This document shows, one piece after another, positions 1 through 5,233 of a stretch of DNA of 5,706 bases. Position numbers and translations under genes: made by a program. Under the pieces are notes generated by a model that saw only the letters and a program-made list of their open reading frames with translations, made no database searches and was not told the DNA's origin. This DNA comes from a bacterium (GTDB lineage Bacteria; Latescibacterota; UBA2968): positions 1-5,706 of the forward strand of contig JAPUJS010000112.1 of NCBI GenBank assembly GCA_027296045.1. The letters are read 5' to 3'. Position 1 is the stretch's first letter. Every line of letters starts with the position of its first letter.

Positions 1-33
1 CCTGCGAAGCCTGGAGTTTGTGCAAACCATCAA

Positions 34-37
34 GGAG
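34..37 (+). promoter_or_regulatory. Shine-Dalgarno site (GGAG) deciding the start of the first receiver gene
   Basis: GGAG lies 7 bases before a GTG at 45. This is what favours GTG 45 over the in-frame TTG at 18, which has no comparable site. The protein then begins MPPKCILHIEDN, as expected for a receiver whose first beta strand starts within a few residues of the N-terminus. Confidence 0.7.
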
Positions 38-44
38 CAAGACC

Positions 45-434
45 GTGCCACCCAAATGCATTCTCCACATCGAAGACAACCCCTCCAATCGGAAAGCCGT
101 GCAGCATATCCTCCGGATGCGAGATTACGACCTGGTCGAAGCCGTCAACGGTCAGGAAGGTCTGGATACGCTTGAAACCACATCACCAGACCTCATCCTC
201 CTGGACATGCAGTTGCCCAAAGTCTCGGGCTACGACGTGGCCAAAAGGGTCAAAGCCGACGACCGGCACAAGCACATCCCCATCATCGCCGTCACTTCCT
301 ACGGATTAAGCGGCGACGAGGACAGGGCTTTTGAAGCTGGCTGCGACGACTATGTGTCCAAACCCTACAAACCGCGGATTCTTCTGGAACACCTGGACAA
401 ATTCCTGGATCCCGAAAAGGCTTCCCATGAATAA
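45..434 (+). CDS. Single-domain response regulator (CheY/DivK-type receiver)
   Basis: This is a 129-residue protein made of one receiver domain with no output domain, so it probably acts as a phosphate carrier or allosteric partner in a cytoplasmic phosphorelay. All signature residues are present: the acidic pair E10-D11, the phospho-acceptor D54 in LILLDMQLP, the switch threonine T84 in AVTS, and the lysine K106 in SKPYKP. The GCDDY motif before the lysine is typical of DivK-like receivers. A GTG start at 45 is chosen for its GGAG site; an in-frame TTG at 18 would add nine unconvincing residues. The stop codon overlaps the start of the histidine kinase gene by 8 bases, so the two are translationally coupled and probably work in one pathway. 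No plus-strand frame has a stop upstream of 45 inside the window, so a C-terminal domain of a longer protein cannot be fully excluded. Confidence 0.9.
   Translation: MPPKCILHIEDNPSNRKAVQHILRMRDYDLVEAVNGQEGLDTLETTSPDLILLDMQLPKVSGYDVAKRVKADDRHKHIPIIAVTSYGLSGDEDRAFEAGCDDYVSKPYKPRILLEHLDKFLDPEKASHE
415..420 (+). promoter_or_regulatory. Shine-Dalgarno-like site (AAAAGG) for the histidine kinase gene
   Basis: This purine run ends 6 bases before ATG 427, inside the end of the upstream receiver gene. It supports ATG 427 rather than the ATG at 331, which would add 32 residues encoded by the other frame of the upstream receiver gene. Confidence 0.5.
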
Positions 435-1536
435 CCCCAGAATCCTCATTGTCGACGACCGCCCCTCCAACCTCAAGGCGCTTCGAGTGCGCCTGACCCA
501 CGAGGGCTACGACCTGCTGGAGGCCACCAACGGGCCCGACGCGCTGGATCGGGTCGAGCGCGAGCATCCCGACCTGGTATTATTGGACGTCATGATGCCC
601 AAAATGGACGGCTTTGAAGTCTGCCGACGCATCAAAGCCAGGACCCACTTCATCCCTGTAGTGCTCATCACCGCCCTTGCCGACCAGGACGCCAGGGTCA
701 CCGGCATCGAAGCCGGCGCCGACGACTTTCTCAACAAACCTGTGGACCCCGGCGAACTCAAAGCGCGGGTGAAGGCGCTCTTACACACCAGGGCCCTTTA
801 CGACGAACTCCAGCACCGCTACGAGGATTTGAAGCAACTCGAAGTCATGCGCGAAACCCTCACCCAGATGATCGTACACGACCTCAGAAATCCCCTGGCC
901 GCCATTCTGGGCTATGCCAAAATCCTCAAGAGGAAAAATTACGTCTCCCAGGAAGAACGCGCTCAAAATGCCCTGCACACCATTGACATGTGCGGCCAAA
1001 ACCTCCTGGACATGATCACCGCGATGCTGGATCTGGCCAAATTAGAAGCCGGGGAAATGCAGCTCAACCTGGAATCTGTAGACCTCTTTGAAGTCCTGCA
1101 CGATGTGGACACCGGAATGAAATCCCTCCTGGAGCGCAAAAACCTGATCCTAAAATTCGACCTCCCCGGCGACCTGGCCTGTTTGCACGTCGACCGGGAA
1201 AGCCTGCGCCGCATCCTGGTCAACATCCTGGGCAATGCCGTCAAGTTTTCCCCCACAGGCGGATGTATCCACATCGGCGCACGGCAGAAAGACCATCATG
1301 TCTGCATCTCCATCACAGACCAGGGCCCTGGCATTCCTCCCGAATACCGGGAACGCATCTTTGAAAAGTTCGGGCAGGTCGAAAGCCAGCAGTCTGGCCA
1401 GACATATGCCACCGGTCTGGGGCTGGCCTTCTGCAAAATGGCCGTAGAAGCGCACGGCGGAAACATCGGTGTGGAAAGCGAAATCGGCAACGGATCAACC
1501 TTCTATTTCCGCCTGCCCGTGGAGAAATCTGCATGA
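427..1536 (+). CDS. Soluble histidine kinase with N-terminal receiver (receiver-HisKA-HATPase_c)
   Basis: This is a 369-residue cytoplasmic sensor kinase with no signal peptide or membrane segment. Residues 4-120 are a receiver: D10-D11, phospho-acceptor D54 in LVLLDVMMP, T82 and K104. A charged, probably coiled-coil helix (about 120-145) leads into HisKA with the H-box MIVHDLRNPL, phospho-acceptor H151. The HATPase domain shows the N-box (N266 and N270 in NILGNAVKFS), G1 box DQGPGIP (298-304), F-box IFEKFGQ (311-317) and G2 box GLGLAFCK (330-337). All catalytic boxes look intact, so it should be active. The receiver comes first, unlike ordinary hybrid kinases with a C-terminal receiver, so input is probably phosphorylation or a protein partner rather than a direct ligand. 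The gene overlaps its neighbours by 8 bases upstream and 4 downstream (ATGA), pointing to the NtrC-type regulator as cognate partner. The gene-specific signal is unknown. Confidence 0.93.
   Translation: MNNPRILIVDDRPSNLKALRVRLTHEGYDLLEATNGPDALDRVEREHPDLVLLDVMMPKMDGFEVCRRIKARTHFIPVVLITALADQDARVTGIEAGADDFLNKPVDPGELKARVKALLHTRALYDELQHRYEDLKQLEVMRETLTQMIVHDLRNPLAAILGYAKILKRKNYVSQEERAQNALHTIDMCGQNLLDMITAMLDLAKLEAGEMQLNLESVDLFEVLHDVDTGMKSLLERKNLILKFDLPGDLACLHVDRESLRRILVNILGNAVKFSPTGGCIHIGARQKDHHVCISITDQGPGIPPEYRERIFEKFGQVESQQSGQTYATGLGLAFCKMAVEAHGGNIGVESEIGNGSTFYFRLPVEKSA
604..640 (+). repeat. Receiver-domain repeat, copy 1
   Basis: This 37-base stretch of the kinase's receiver, encoding MDGFEVCRRIKA, recurs with one mismatch at 1713-1749 in the next gene. 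It is the best conserved part of a longer paralogous receiver region and reflects domain duplication rather than a mobile repeat. Confidence 0.8.
1521..1525 (+). promoter_or_regulatory. Shine-Dalgarno site (GGAGA) for the NtrC-type regulator gene
   Basis: GGAGA sits 7 bases before ATG 1533, inside the last codons of the kinase gene. It supports that start, which overlaps the kinase stop codon as ATGA. Confidence 0.65.
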
Positions 1537-2891
1537 TCGACAACGCCAGAATCCTGGTCGTAGACGACCGCCCCGTCAACGTGAAAGCCCTGCGCATCCG
1601 CCTCTCCAGCGTCGGCTACGAAGTCCTGGAAGCCACAAATGGCCCCGATGCGTTAAGCCTCGTCGAGCAAGAACACCCCGACCTGGTCCTCCTCGACGTC
1701 ATGATGCCCGGCATGGACGGCTTTGAAGTCTGCCGCCGCATCAAAGCCAAACAGGACCCCGATTTTCTCCCGGTCATCCTGGTCACCGCCCGCACCGAAA
1801 CCGAATCTATTGTCAAAGGCCTGGACCTCGGCGCCGACGAATACGTCACCAAACCCTTCGATGCCATGGAACTCATGGCCCGGATCAAGTCCATGCTGCG
1901 CATCCGCAGGATGTACCAGGAAAACACCCACCTCAAACGCGAGATCCAGGCCACCTACCGCTTTGACAACCTCATCGGTGAAAGTCCGGCCATGGAGCGG
2001 GTCTACAATCTGGTCGAAAAAGTGATCGAAAGCACCATCACCGTCCTGCTCACCGGCGAAACCGGCACTGGAAAAGAAGCCATTGCCAGGGCCATCCACT
2101 ACAGCGGCCCCCGCAAAGATCATCGCTTCGTCTGCACCAACTGTGGTGCGCTTGCCGAAAATCTGCTGGAAAGCGAACTTTTCGGACATAAAAAAGGTGC
2201 CTATACCGGCGCCCATGAAGATCGGATTGGGCTCTTCGAAGCCGCCAGCAACGGTACCATTTTCCTCGACGAAATCGGTGAAACCAGCCCGGCCATGCAG
2301 GTCAAACTCCTGCGCGTCCTCCAGGAAAGCGAAGTCACCCGAGTGGGCGAAACCGAGCCCCGCAAAGTCGACATCCGCATCATCGCCGCCACCAACCGGG
2401 ACCTGGAAGCCAAAATCCAGTCCGGCACCTTCCGAGAAGACCTGTATTATCGCATCAGCGTCTTCCCCATCGCCCTCCCCCCGCTCAAAGACCGCCGAAC
2501 CGACATCCCCTTACTTGCCCACCATTTCCTGAAAAAACATACCCACGAAAAAGCCCCGGCAGGATTCACCCCCGAGGCCCTGGATGCCCTGGCCCGCTAC
2601 GACTGGCCCGGCAACGTGCGCGAACTGGACAACGAAATCGAACGTGCCCTCTTGCTCAGCACAAACGGTTCTCCCATCTCTCGAAACGAACTATCCGAAA
2701 AGATTCGGGGCCTCCCGGACCGAAACTGGCGAAAAGACGGTTCTCTCAAAGACGCAGTAGAAGCCGTGGAGTGCGAAATGATCCAGGCGGCCTTCGAGCA
2801 ATACAAAGGCAATCGCACCCGAATGGCGAAACAACTGGGCATCACCCGCTGGACTTTACTCCAGAAAATGAAGGCTTTTGGAATTGAGTAA
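1533..2891 (+). CDS. NtrC-family sigma-54-dependent response regulator
   Basis: This is a 452-residue protein of normal NtrC length and domain order. Residues 5-125 form a receiver with D11-D12, phospho-acceptor D55, T85 and K107. A short linker helix precedes the AAA+ domain, which opens with the family's FDNLIGESPAM (144-154). Walker A is GETGTGKE (175-182), the sigma-54 contact loop is GAYTGA (222-227), Walker B is GTIFLDEIGE (D246, E247), the arginine-finger region is FREDLYYRI (R301, R307), and sensor II is WPGNVREL (358-365). The C-terminus (about 413-450) is a Fis-type helix-turn-helix ending in GITRWTLLQKMKAFGIE. It should bind enhancer-like sites and remodel sigma-54 RNA polymerase when phosphorylated, most likely by the kinase encoded immediately upstream. 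The start overlaps the kinase stop as ATGA. No sigma-54 promoter was recognised in the window, so the regulon lies elsewhere. Confidence 0.95.
   Translation: MIDNARILVVDDRPVNVKALRIRLSSVGYEVLEATNGPDALSLVEQEHPDLVLLDVMMPGMDGFEVCRRIKAKQDPDFLPVILVTARTETESIVKGLDLGADEYVTKPFDAMELMARIKSMLRIRRMYQENTHLKREIQATYRFDNLIGESPAMERVYNLVEKVIESTITVLLTGETGTGKEAIARAIHYSGPRKDHRFVCTNCGALAENLLESELFGHKKGAYTGAHEDRIGLFEAASNGTIFLDEIGETSPAMQVKLLRVLQESEVTRVGETEPRKVDIRIIAATNRDLEAKIQSGTFREDLYYRISVFPIALPPLKDRRTDIPLLAHHFLKKHTHEKAPAGFTPEALDALARYDWPGNVRELDNEIERALLLSTNGSPISRNELSEKIRGLPDRNWRKDGSLKDAVEAVECEMIQAAFEQYKGNRTRMAKQLGITRWTLLQKMKAFGIE
1713..1749 (+). repeat. Receiver-domain repeat, copy 2
   Basis: This matches 604-640 at 36 of 37 positions. 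The surrounding receiver sequences (residues 5-72 of both proteins) also align without gaps, including EATNGPDAL and EHPDLVLLDVMMP. Confidence 0.8.
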
Positions 2892-3073
2892 AATTGACGC
2901 GCGATATGTAAACGCGCACCACAAAGAAATCGAATCACAGATCCACGAGCACGAGGCAGCTTAAACCAACGATTTACATAAAACCGTTCTTTGTCCTGCT
3001 ATTCAGCCTTCATCGCCGCCGATTGCTTCTCACGCATACATATTCCCAATCGCTCAAAAACCCAATCCATGCC
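2892..3073. other. Convergent intergenic region between the two gene blocks
   Basis: The 3' ends of the signalling operon and the minus-strand oxygenase operon face each other here. Bidirectional termination would be expected, but I see no strong hairpin followed by a T run on either strand. A GCGCG/CGCGC inverted repeat (2899-2903 with 2913-2917, 9-base loop) lies just after the stop of the NtrC-type gene, but it is short and lacks a U tract. An 8-base inverted pair, TATGTAAA at 2905-2912 and TTTACATA at 2973-2980, overlaps it and may be chance. On the minus strand a 23-codon reading frame (3070 down to 2999) continues in frame after the oxygenase stop codon. Confidence 0.6.
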
Positions 3074-3919
3074 TCAAACCGCCCGATTCGTCTCCTCATA
3101 ATACCGATTGACCTTGGGCACTTCCCGCATCCCGTGCCACACGCCCCGGAACAACGTCTGCCGTTTTGCAGGCATTGCCGCGATCACTTCCGGCGCCGGA
3201 CACCCCTTGCCCCACTTTTCGTTCACCGTGTTATAACACGTAAACAAGCTCAACCGATCCCGCGTCTTATTTGTCCACTTCGTGCCCGTATGGCAGAGCG
3301 CCTCGGTAAAAATCACCACAGACCCCGCCGGACACGTATATCGATCCCACAAATCGCTCTCCCGCCCGCTCACAGTCTCCGGCCTCGGAAAAGCCGCCTT
3401 GTGGCTGCCGGCCAGAAACATCGTTGCCCCATCGTCCGGTCCCACTTCGTTCAACTCCCACACCACCCGCACCAGGCCCGCATAAATCCGCCCGGGCTGC
3501 ATCTGGTAAATATGGGAATTGCCACAAAAATTAAAAAACCCGCCACCCCCGTGCGGCCGAAAATTGTCGTGACCCGCCGGTCGATGGCTGGTGTAAGTAT
3601 GATCATACCGAAACCCGTAACACTCCTCCGTTGCCAACCGCTGATTCGAAATAATCTCGTTCAACACCCCCACCACGGCGGGATGATCCACCAGAATCTG
3701 AGAAGGCCCCCCGTGATTATCCCGCTCCTCAGGAGGCAAAGATTCCCGGTCGTGCAAAAACGCCAACTGATGCTCCCGAATCGGCCCCACCTGTTCTTCG
3801 GTCAACAGCCCCGGCAAACAAATCCATCCCTTCAGGTCAAACCTGTACTTCTGCTCTTCCGTCATCGGCACAACCGGCAAACCGTCTGCATTGGTCGTTG
3901 GCAGCAATACGTTGTCCAT
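3074..3919 (-). CDS. PhyH-family Fe(II)/2-oxoglutarate-type oxygenase with HxG in place of HxD
   Basis: This is a 281-residue protein of the phytanoyl-CoA dioxygenase (PhyH) superfamily, a cupin-fold family that uses non-heme iron and 2-oxoglutarate, mainly for hydroxylation. Family features are the N-terminal FDLKGWICLPGLLTEEQV (27-44), the core ELNEVGPDDGATMFLAGSHK (155-174) with the PhyH-typical GSHK, and the distal histidine H210 in EALCHTGTKW, followed by R220/R222, one of which should bind 2-oxoglutarate. The proximal iron motif, normally HxD, appears as RPHGGGGF (H123, G124, G125), and none of the protein's 12 histidines is followed at +2 by Asp or Glu. It may therefore be a halogenase-like enzyme, a divergent oxygenase or a non-catalytic protein; the substrate cannot be read from sequence. 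The start at 3919 is set by a GGAGG site. It follows the canonical PhyH gene after 19 bases, so the two are probably co-transcribed. Confidence 0.88.
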   Translation of the reverse strand: MDNVLLPTTNADGLPVVPMTEEQKYRFDLKGWICLPGLLTEEQVGPIREHQLAFLHDRESLPPEERDNHGGPSQILVDHPAVVGVLNEIISNQRLATEECYGFRYDHTYTSHRPAGHDNFRPHGGGGFFNFCGNSHIYQMQPGRIYAGLVRVVWELNEVGPDDGATMFLAGSHKAAFPRPETVSGRESDLWDRYTCPAGSVVIFTEALCHTGTKWTNKTRDRLSLFTCYNTVNEKWGKGCPAPEVIAAMPAKRQTLFRGVWHGMREVPKVNRYYEETNRAV

Positions 3920-3923
3920 AAAC

Positions 3924-3928
3924 CCTCC
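3924..3928 (-). promoter_or_regulatory. Shine-Dalgarno site (GGAGG) for the HxG oxygenase gene
   Basis: Read on the minus strand, GGAGG lies 4 bases before ATG 3919, in the 19-base gap after the upstream oxygenase gene. It favours that start over an in-frame ATG at 3952, which lies inside the upstream gene, and over a later internal Met at residue 19. Confidence 0.65.
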
Positions 3929-3938
3929 GTTAAGGCCT

Positions 3939-4973
3939 TTACACAACAACACCCTGCAAAGCTTCGGCAGCTGCCTTTGCCTGCGGCGTTGTCGGATCCC
4001 GCTTCACAATACGAGACAAGTGATACCGGGCGTGGGCGTCACCTTCCCGCGCTCGCTCCAGCGCCTCTGCAAATCCTTTCTCCGAGTAACTGGTATCTTT
4101 TGGCAAAGTATGCAACTCCAGATCTTTCCAGTAATACTTCAAATCCTCCGATTCCCAATCCGCATACACTTCATCCCAACTCAAACCGCTAAAATTACTC
4201 AAATGCGGCGTCAACATATGCTCTGCAGTCAGATCCCCCACTGCCTGATACCGGTTGTCCAGCGACACCCGGAGCCGATCTTCCGTCCAATTTGGCAGCG
4301 CCTGATGAATGGTCAGTGCCAAAAAAATAAGCGTATCCCCCACCTCATAATCCGTGCTGTGCCACTCGCTTTCCATATCACTGGTATCCACATACAAACC
4401 GCCTGCCCCCAGTGAAAAATGGTGCTCTAAAACCCGATTCACCTTGTGAGATCCGGGCAAGACAGCCAACCCACCCAGCTCAATCGGACAGTCGCCCACC
4501 GGTGCCCAGCACGTATACGTCTCAAAATTTCCCTGAAAGTGCACAAAATCCTGGTGAATCGGCGTCGTATGATCCGTATACTGCGGAAACCAGAGCCGGG
4601 CGACCTTATGCGGATGGGGAAGCACAGGCCGACCGATCACCTTTTCCATCATCTCCATCACTTCTGGCCGGTGCGCCGACCGATGAAACGCTTCCAGCTT
4701 ATACACCTCGTGATACACATCCGTATATCCAACATCCCCTTCGGTGCACCGACGCGAAACATCCGCAATCCCGTCCATCGGATCCGTATCGGCAACCAAC
4801 CATCCGCCCGCCTGCATCACCGTCAACATCTGCCGACGTAAGTCCAGTAAGACATCGGGATCTTGAAGTTTTCTAAAAAAGAGGTACCCCTCCTCTGCAA
4901 TCCGCCTGCGCAACTCCTGCCCGTCGTCCATTGCGTCATTCGAAACCCGCAATTCTTGGATCGGTTCGGCCAT
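3939..4973 (-). CDS. Phytanoyl-CoA dioxygenase (PhyH) family protein with canonical iron triad
   Basis: This is a 344-residue non-heme iron, 2-oxoglutarate-dependent oxygenase, predicted cytoplasmic with no signal peptide. The N-terminal IAEEGYLFFRKLQDPDVL (25-42) matches the usual PhyH opening. The iron ligands look complete: H140 and D142 in PIHQDFVHFQG, and H223 in LTIHQALPNWTEDRLR, with R233 or R235 as the likely 2-oxoglutarate contact. LGGLAVLPGSHKVNRV (166-181) is the conserved PhyH core. A roughly 100-residue C-terminal extension beyond the barrel is largely helical and charged (GFAEALERAREGDAHARYHL) and may be a lid or interaction region. Substrate is unknown; the family includes fatty acyl-CoA, ectoine and secondary-metabolite hydroxylases. 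The start at 4973 is chosen for its AGGAG site 7 bases upstream; an in-frame start 19 codons earlier would run into the dehydrogenase remnant. It lies 31 bases after that remnant and 19 before the second PhyH gene. Confidence 0.92.
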   Translation of the reverse strand: MAEPIQELRVSNDAMDDGQELRRRIAEEGYLFFRKLQDPDVLLDLRRQMLTVMQAGGWLVADTDPMDGIADVSRRCTEGDVGYTDVYHEVYKLEAFHRSAHRPEVMEMMEKVIGRPVLPHPHKVARLWFPQYTDHTTPIHQDFVHFQGNFETYTCWAPVGDCPIELGGLAVLPGSHKVNRVLEHHFSLGAGGLYVDTSDMESEWHSTDYEVGDTLIFLALTIHQALPNWTEDRLRVSLDNRYQAVGDLTAEHMLTPHLSNFSGLSWDEVYADWESEDLKYYWKDLELHTLPKDTSYSEKGFAEALERAREGDAHARYHLSRIVKRDPTTPQAKAAAEALQGVVV

Positions 4974-4980
4974 CTCCATT

Positions 4981-4985
4981 CTCCT
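4981..4985 (-). promoter_or_regulatory. Shine-Dalgarno site (AGGAG) for the canonical PhyH gene
   Basis: On the minus strand AGGAG precedes ATG 4973 by 7 bases. A nearer in-frame ATG at 4979 would leave only one base of spacing, so the MAEPIQEL start is preferred. Confidence 0.65.
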
Positions 4986-5004
4986 CATCGTGAAGGGTAT
5001 CCCC

Positions 5005-5230
5005 TCAACCCGACCACCGTTCGATCTCAATCAATGCCCTGGCAATCCGTCCGCGCAATTCCGCCACCTTCTCCGGCGTCCAATCGTAAAACCCTTTCTC
5101 CGTCGTAACCCCGAACTCTCCCTTTTCCACCTTGTCATTCAAAAGCGACGGAACGAATGCCGTGTCCCATCAATCCGGCTCCAACAACCGCAATCTTCTG
5201 AACATCCTCTTCTTTGGTCAGCAACGCCAT
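5005..5230 (-). pseudogene. 3-hydroxyacyl-CoA dehydrogenase remnant with internal deletion and frameshift
   Basis: From ATG 5230 the minus strand encodes MALLTKEEDVQK then IAVVGAGLMGHGI, the first beta strand and GxGxxG dinucleotide-binding loop of 3-hydroxyacyl-CoA dehydrogenases. This frame stops at 5135 after 31 codons. Shifted by one base, codons from about 5160 to the stop at 5005 read 51 residues including LLNDKVEKGEFGVTTEKGFY, DW and a charged terminal helix, which resembles the extreme C-terminus of the same family (usual form GxLGxKTGxGFYDW). Complete enzymes are roughly 280-310 residues, so around 230 residues are missing: the rest of the Rossmann fold, the catalytic His/Glu and most of the helical domain. 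The product cannot be active. A GAGG/AAGAG purine tract precedes the ATG, and only 3 bases separate it from the beta-propeller gene's stop, so it was once part of the operon. A mis-assembly is the main alternative. Confidence 0.82.
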
Positions 5231-5233
5231 ATC

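Noticed and set aside
331..426. Earlier ATG (331) as start of the histidine kinase
   Set aside because: The added 32 residues are merely the other frame of the upstream receiver gene, and the receiver fold begins right after ATG 427, which has a purine-rich site.
1653..2216. Minus-strand open frame of 187 codons opposite the NtrC-type gene
   Set aside because: The plus strand here encodes an unbroken receiver and AAA+ domain. The antisense frame lacks a ribosome site and recognisable motifs.
2899..2917. GCGCG/CGCGC inverted repeat as a rho-independent terminator
   Set aside because: The stem is only 5 bp with a 9-base loop and is followed by ACCACAAAG rather than a T run.
3023..4192. Long plus-strand open frame of 389 codons opposite the PhyH genes
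   Set aside because: Its translation is rich in Pro, His and Arg with no domain signature, while the opposite strand carries two clear PhyH proteins with ribosome sites; it is an antisense artefact of the skewed codon use.
4446..4876. Plus-strand open frames opposite the canonical PhyH gene
   Set aside because: They overlap a PhyH gene with a complete HxD...H motif and read as low-complexity Pro/Arg/His text.
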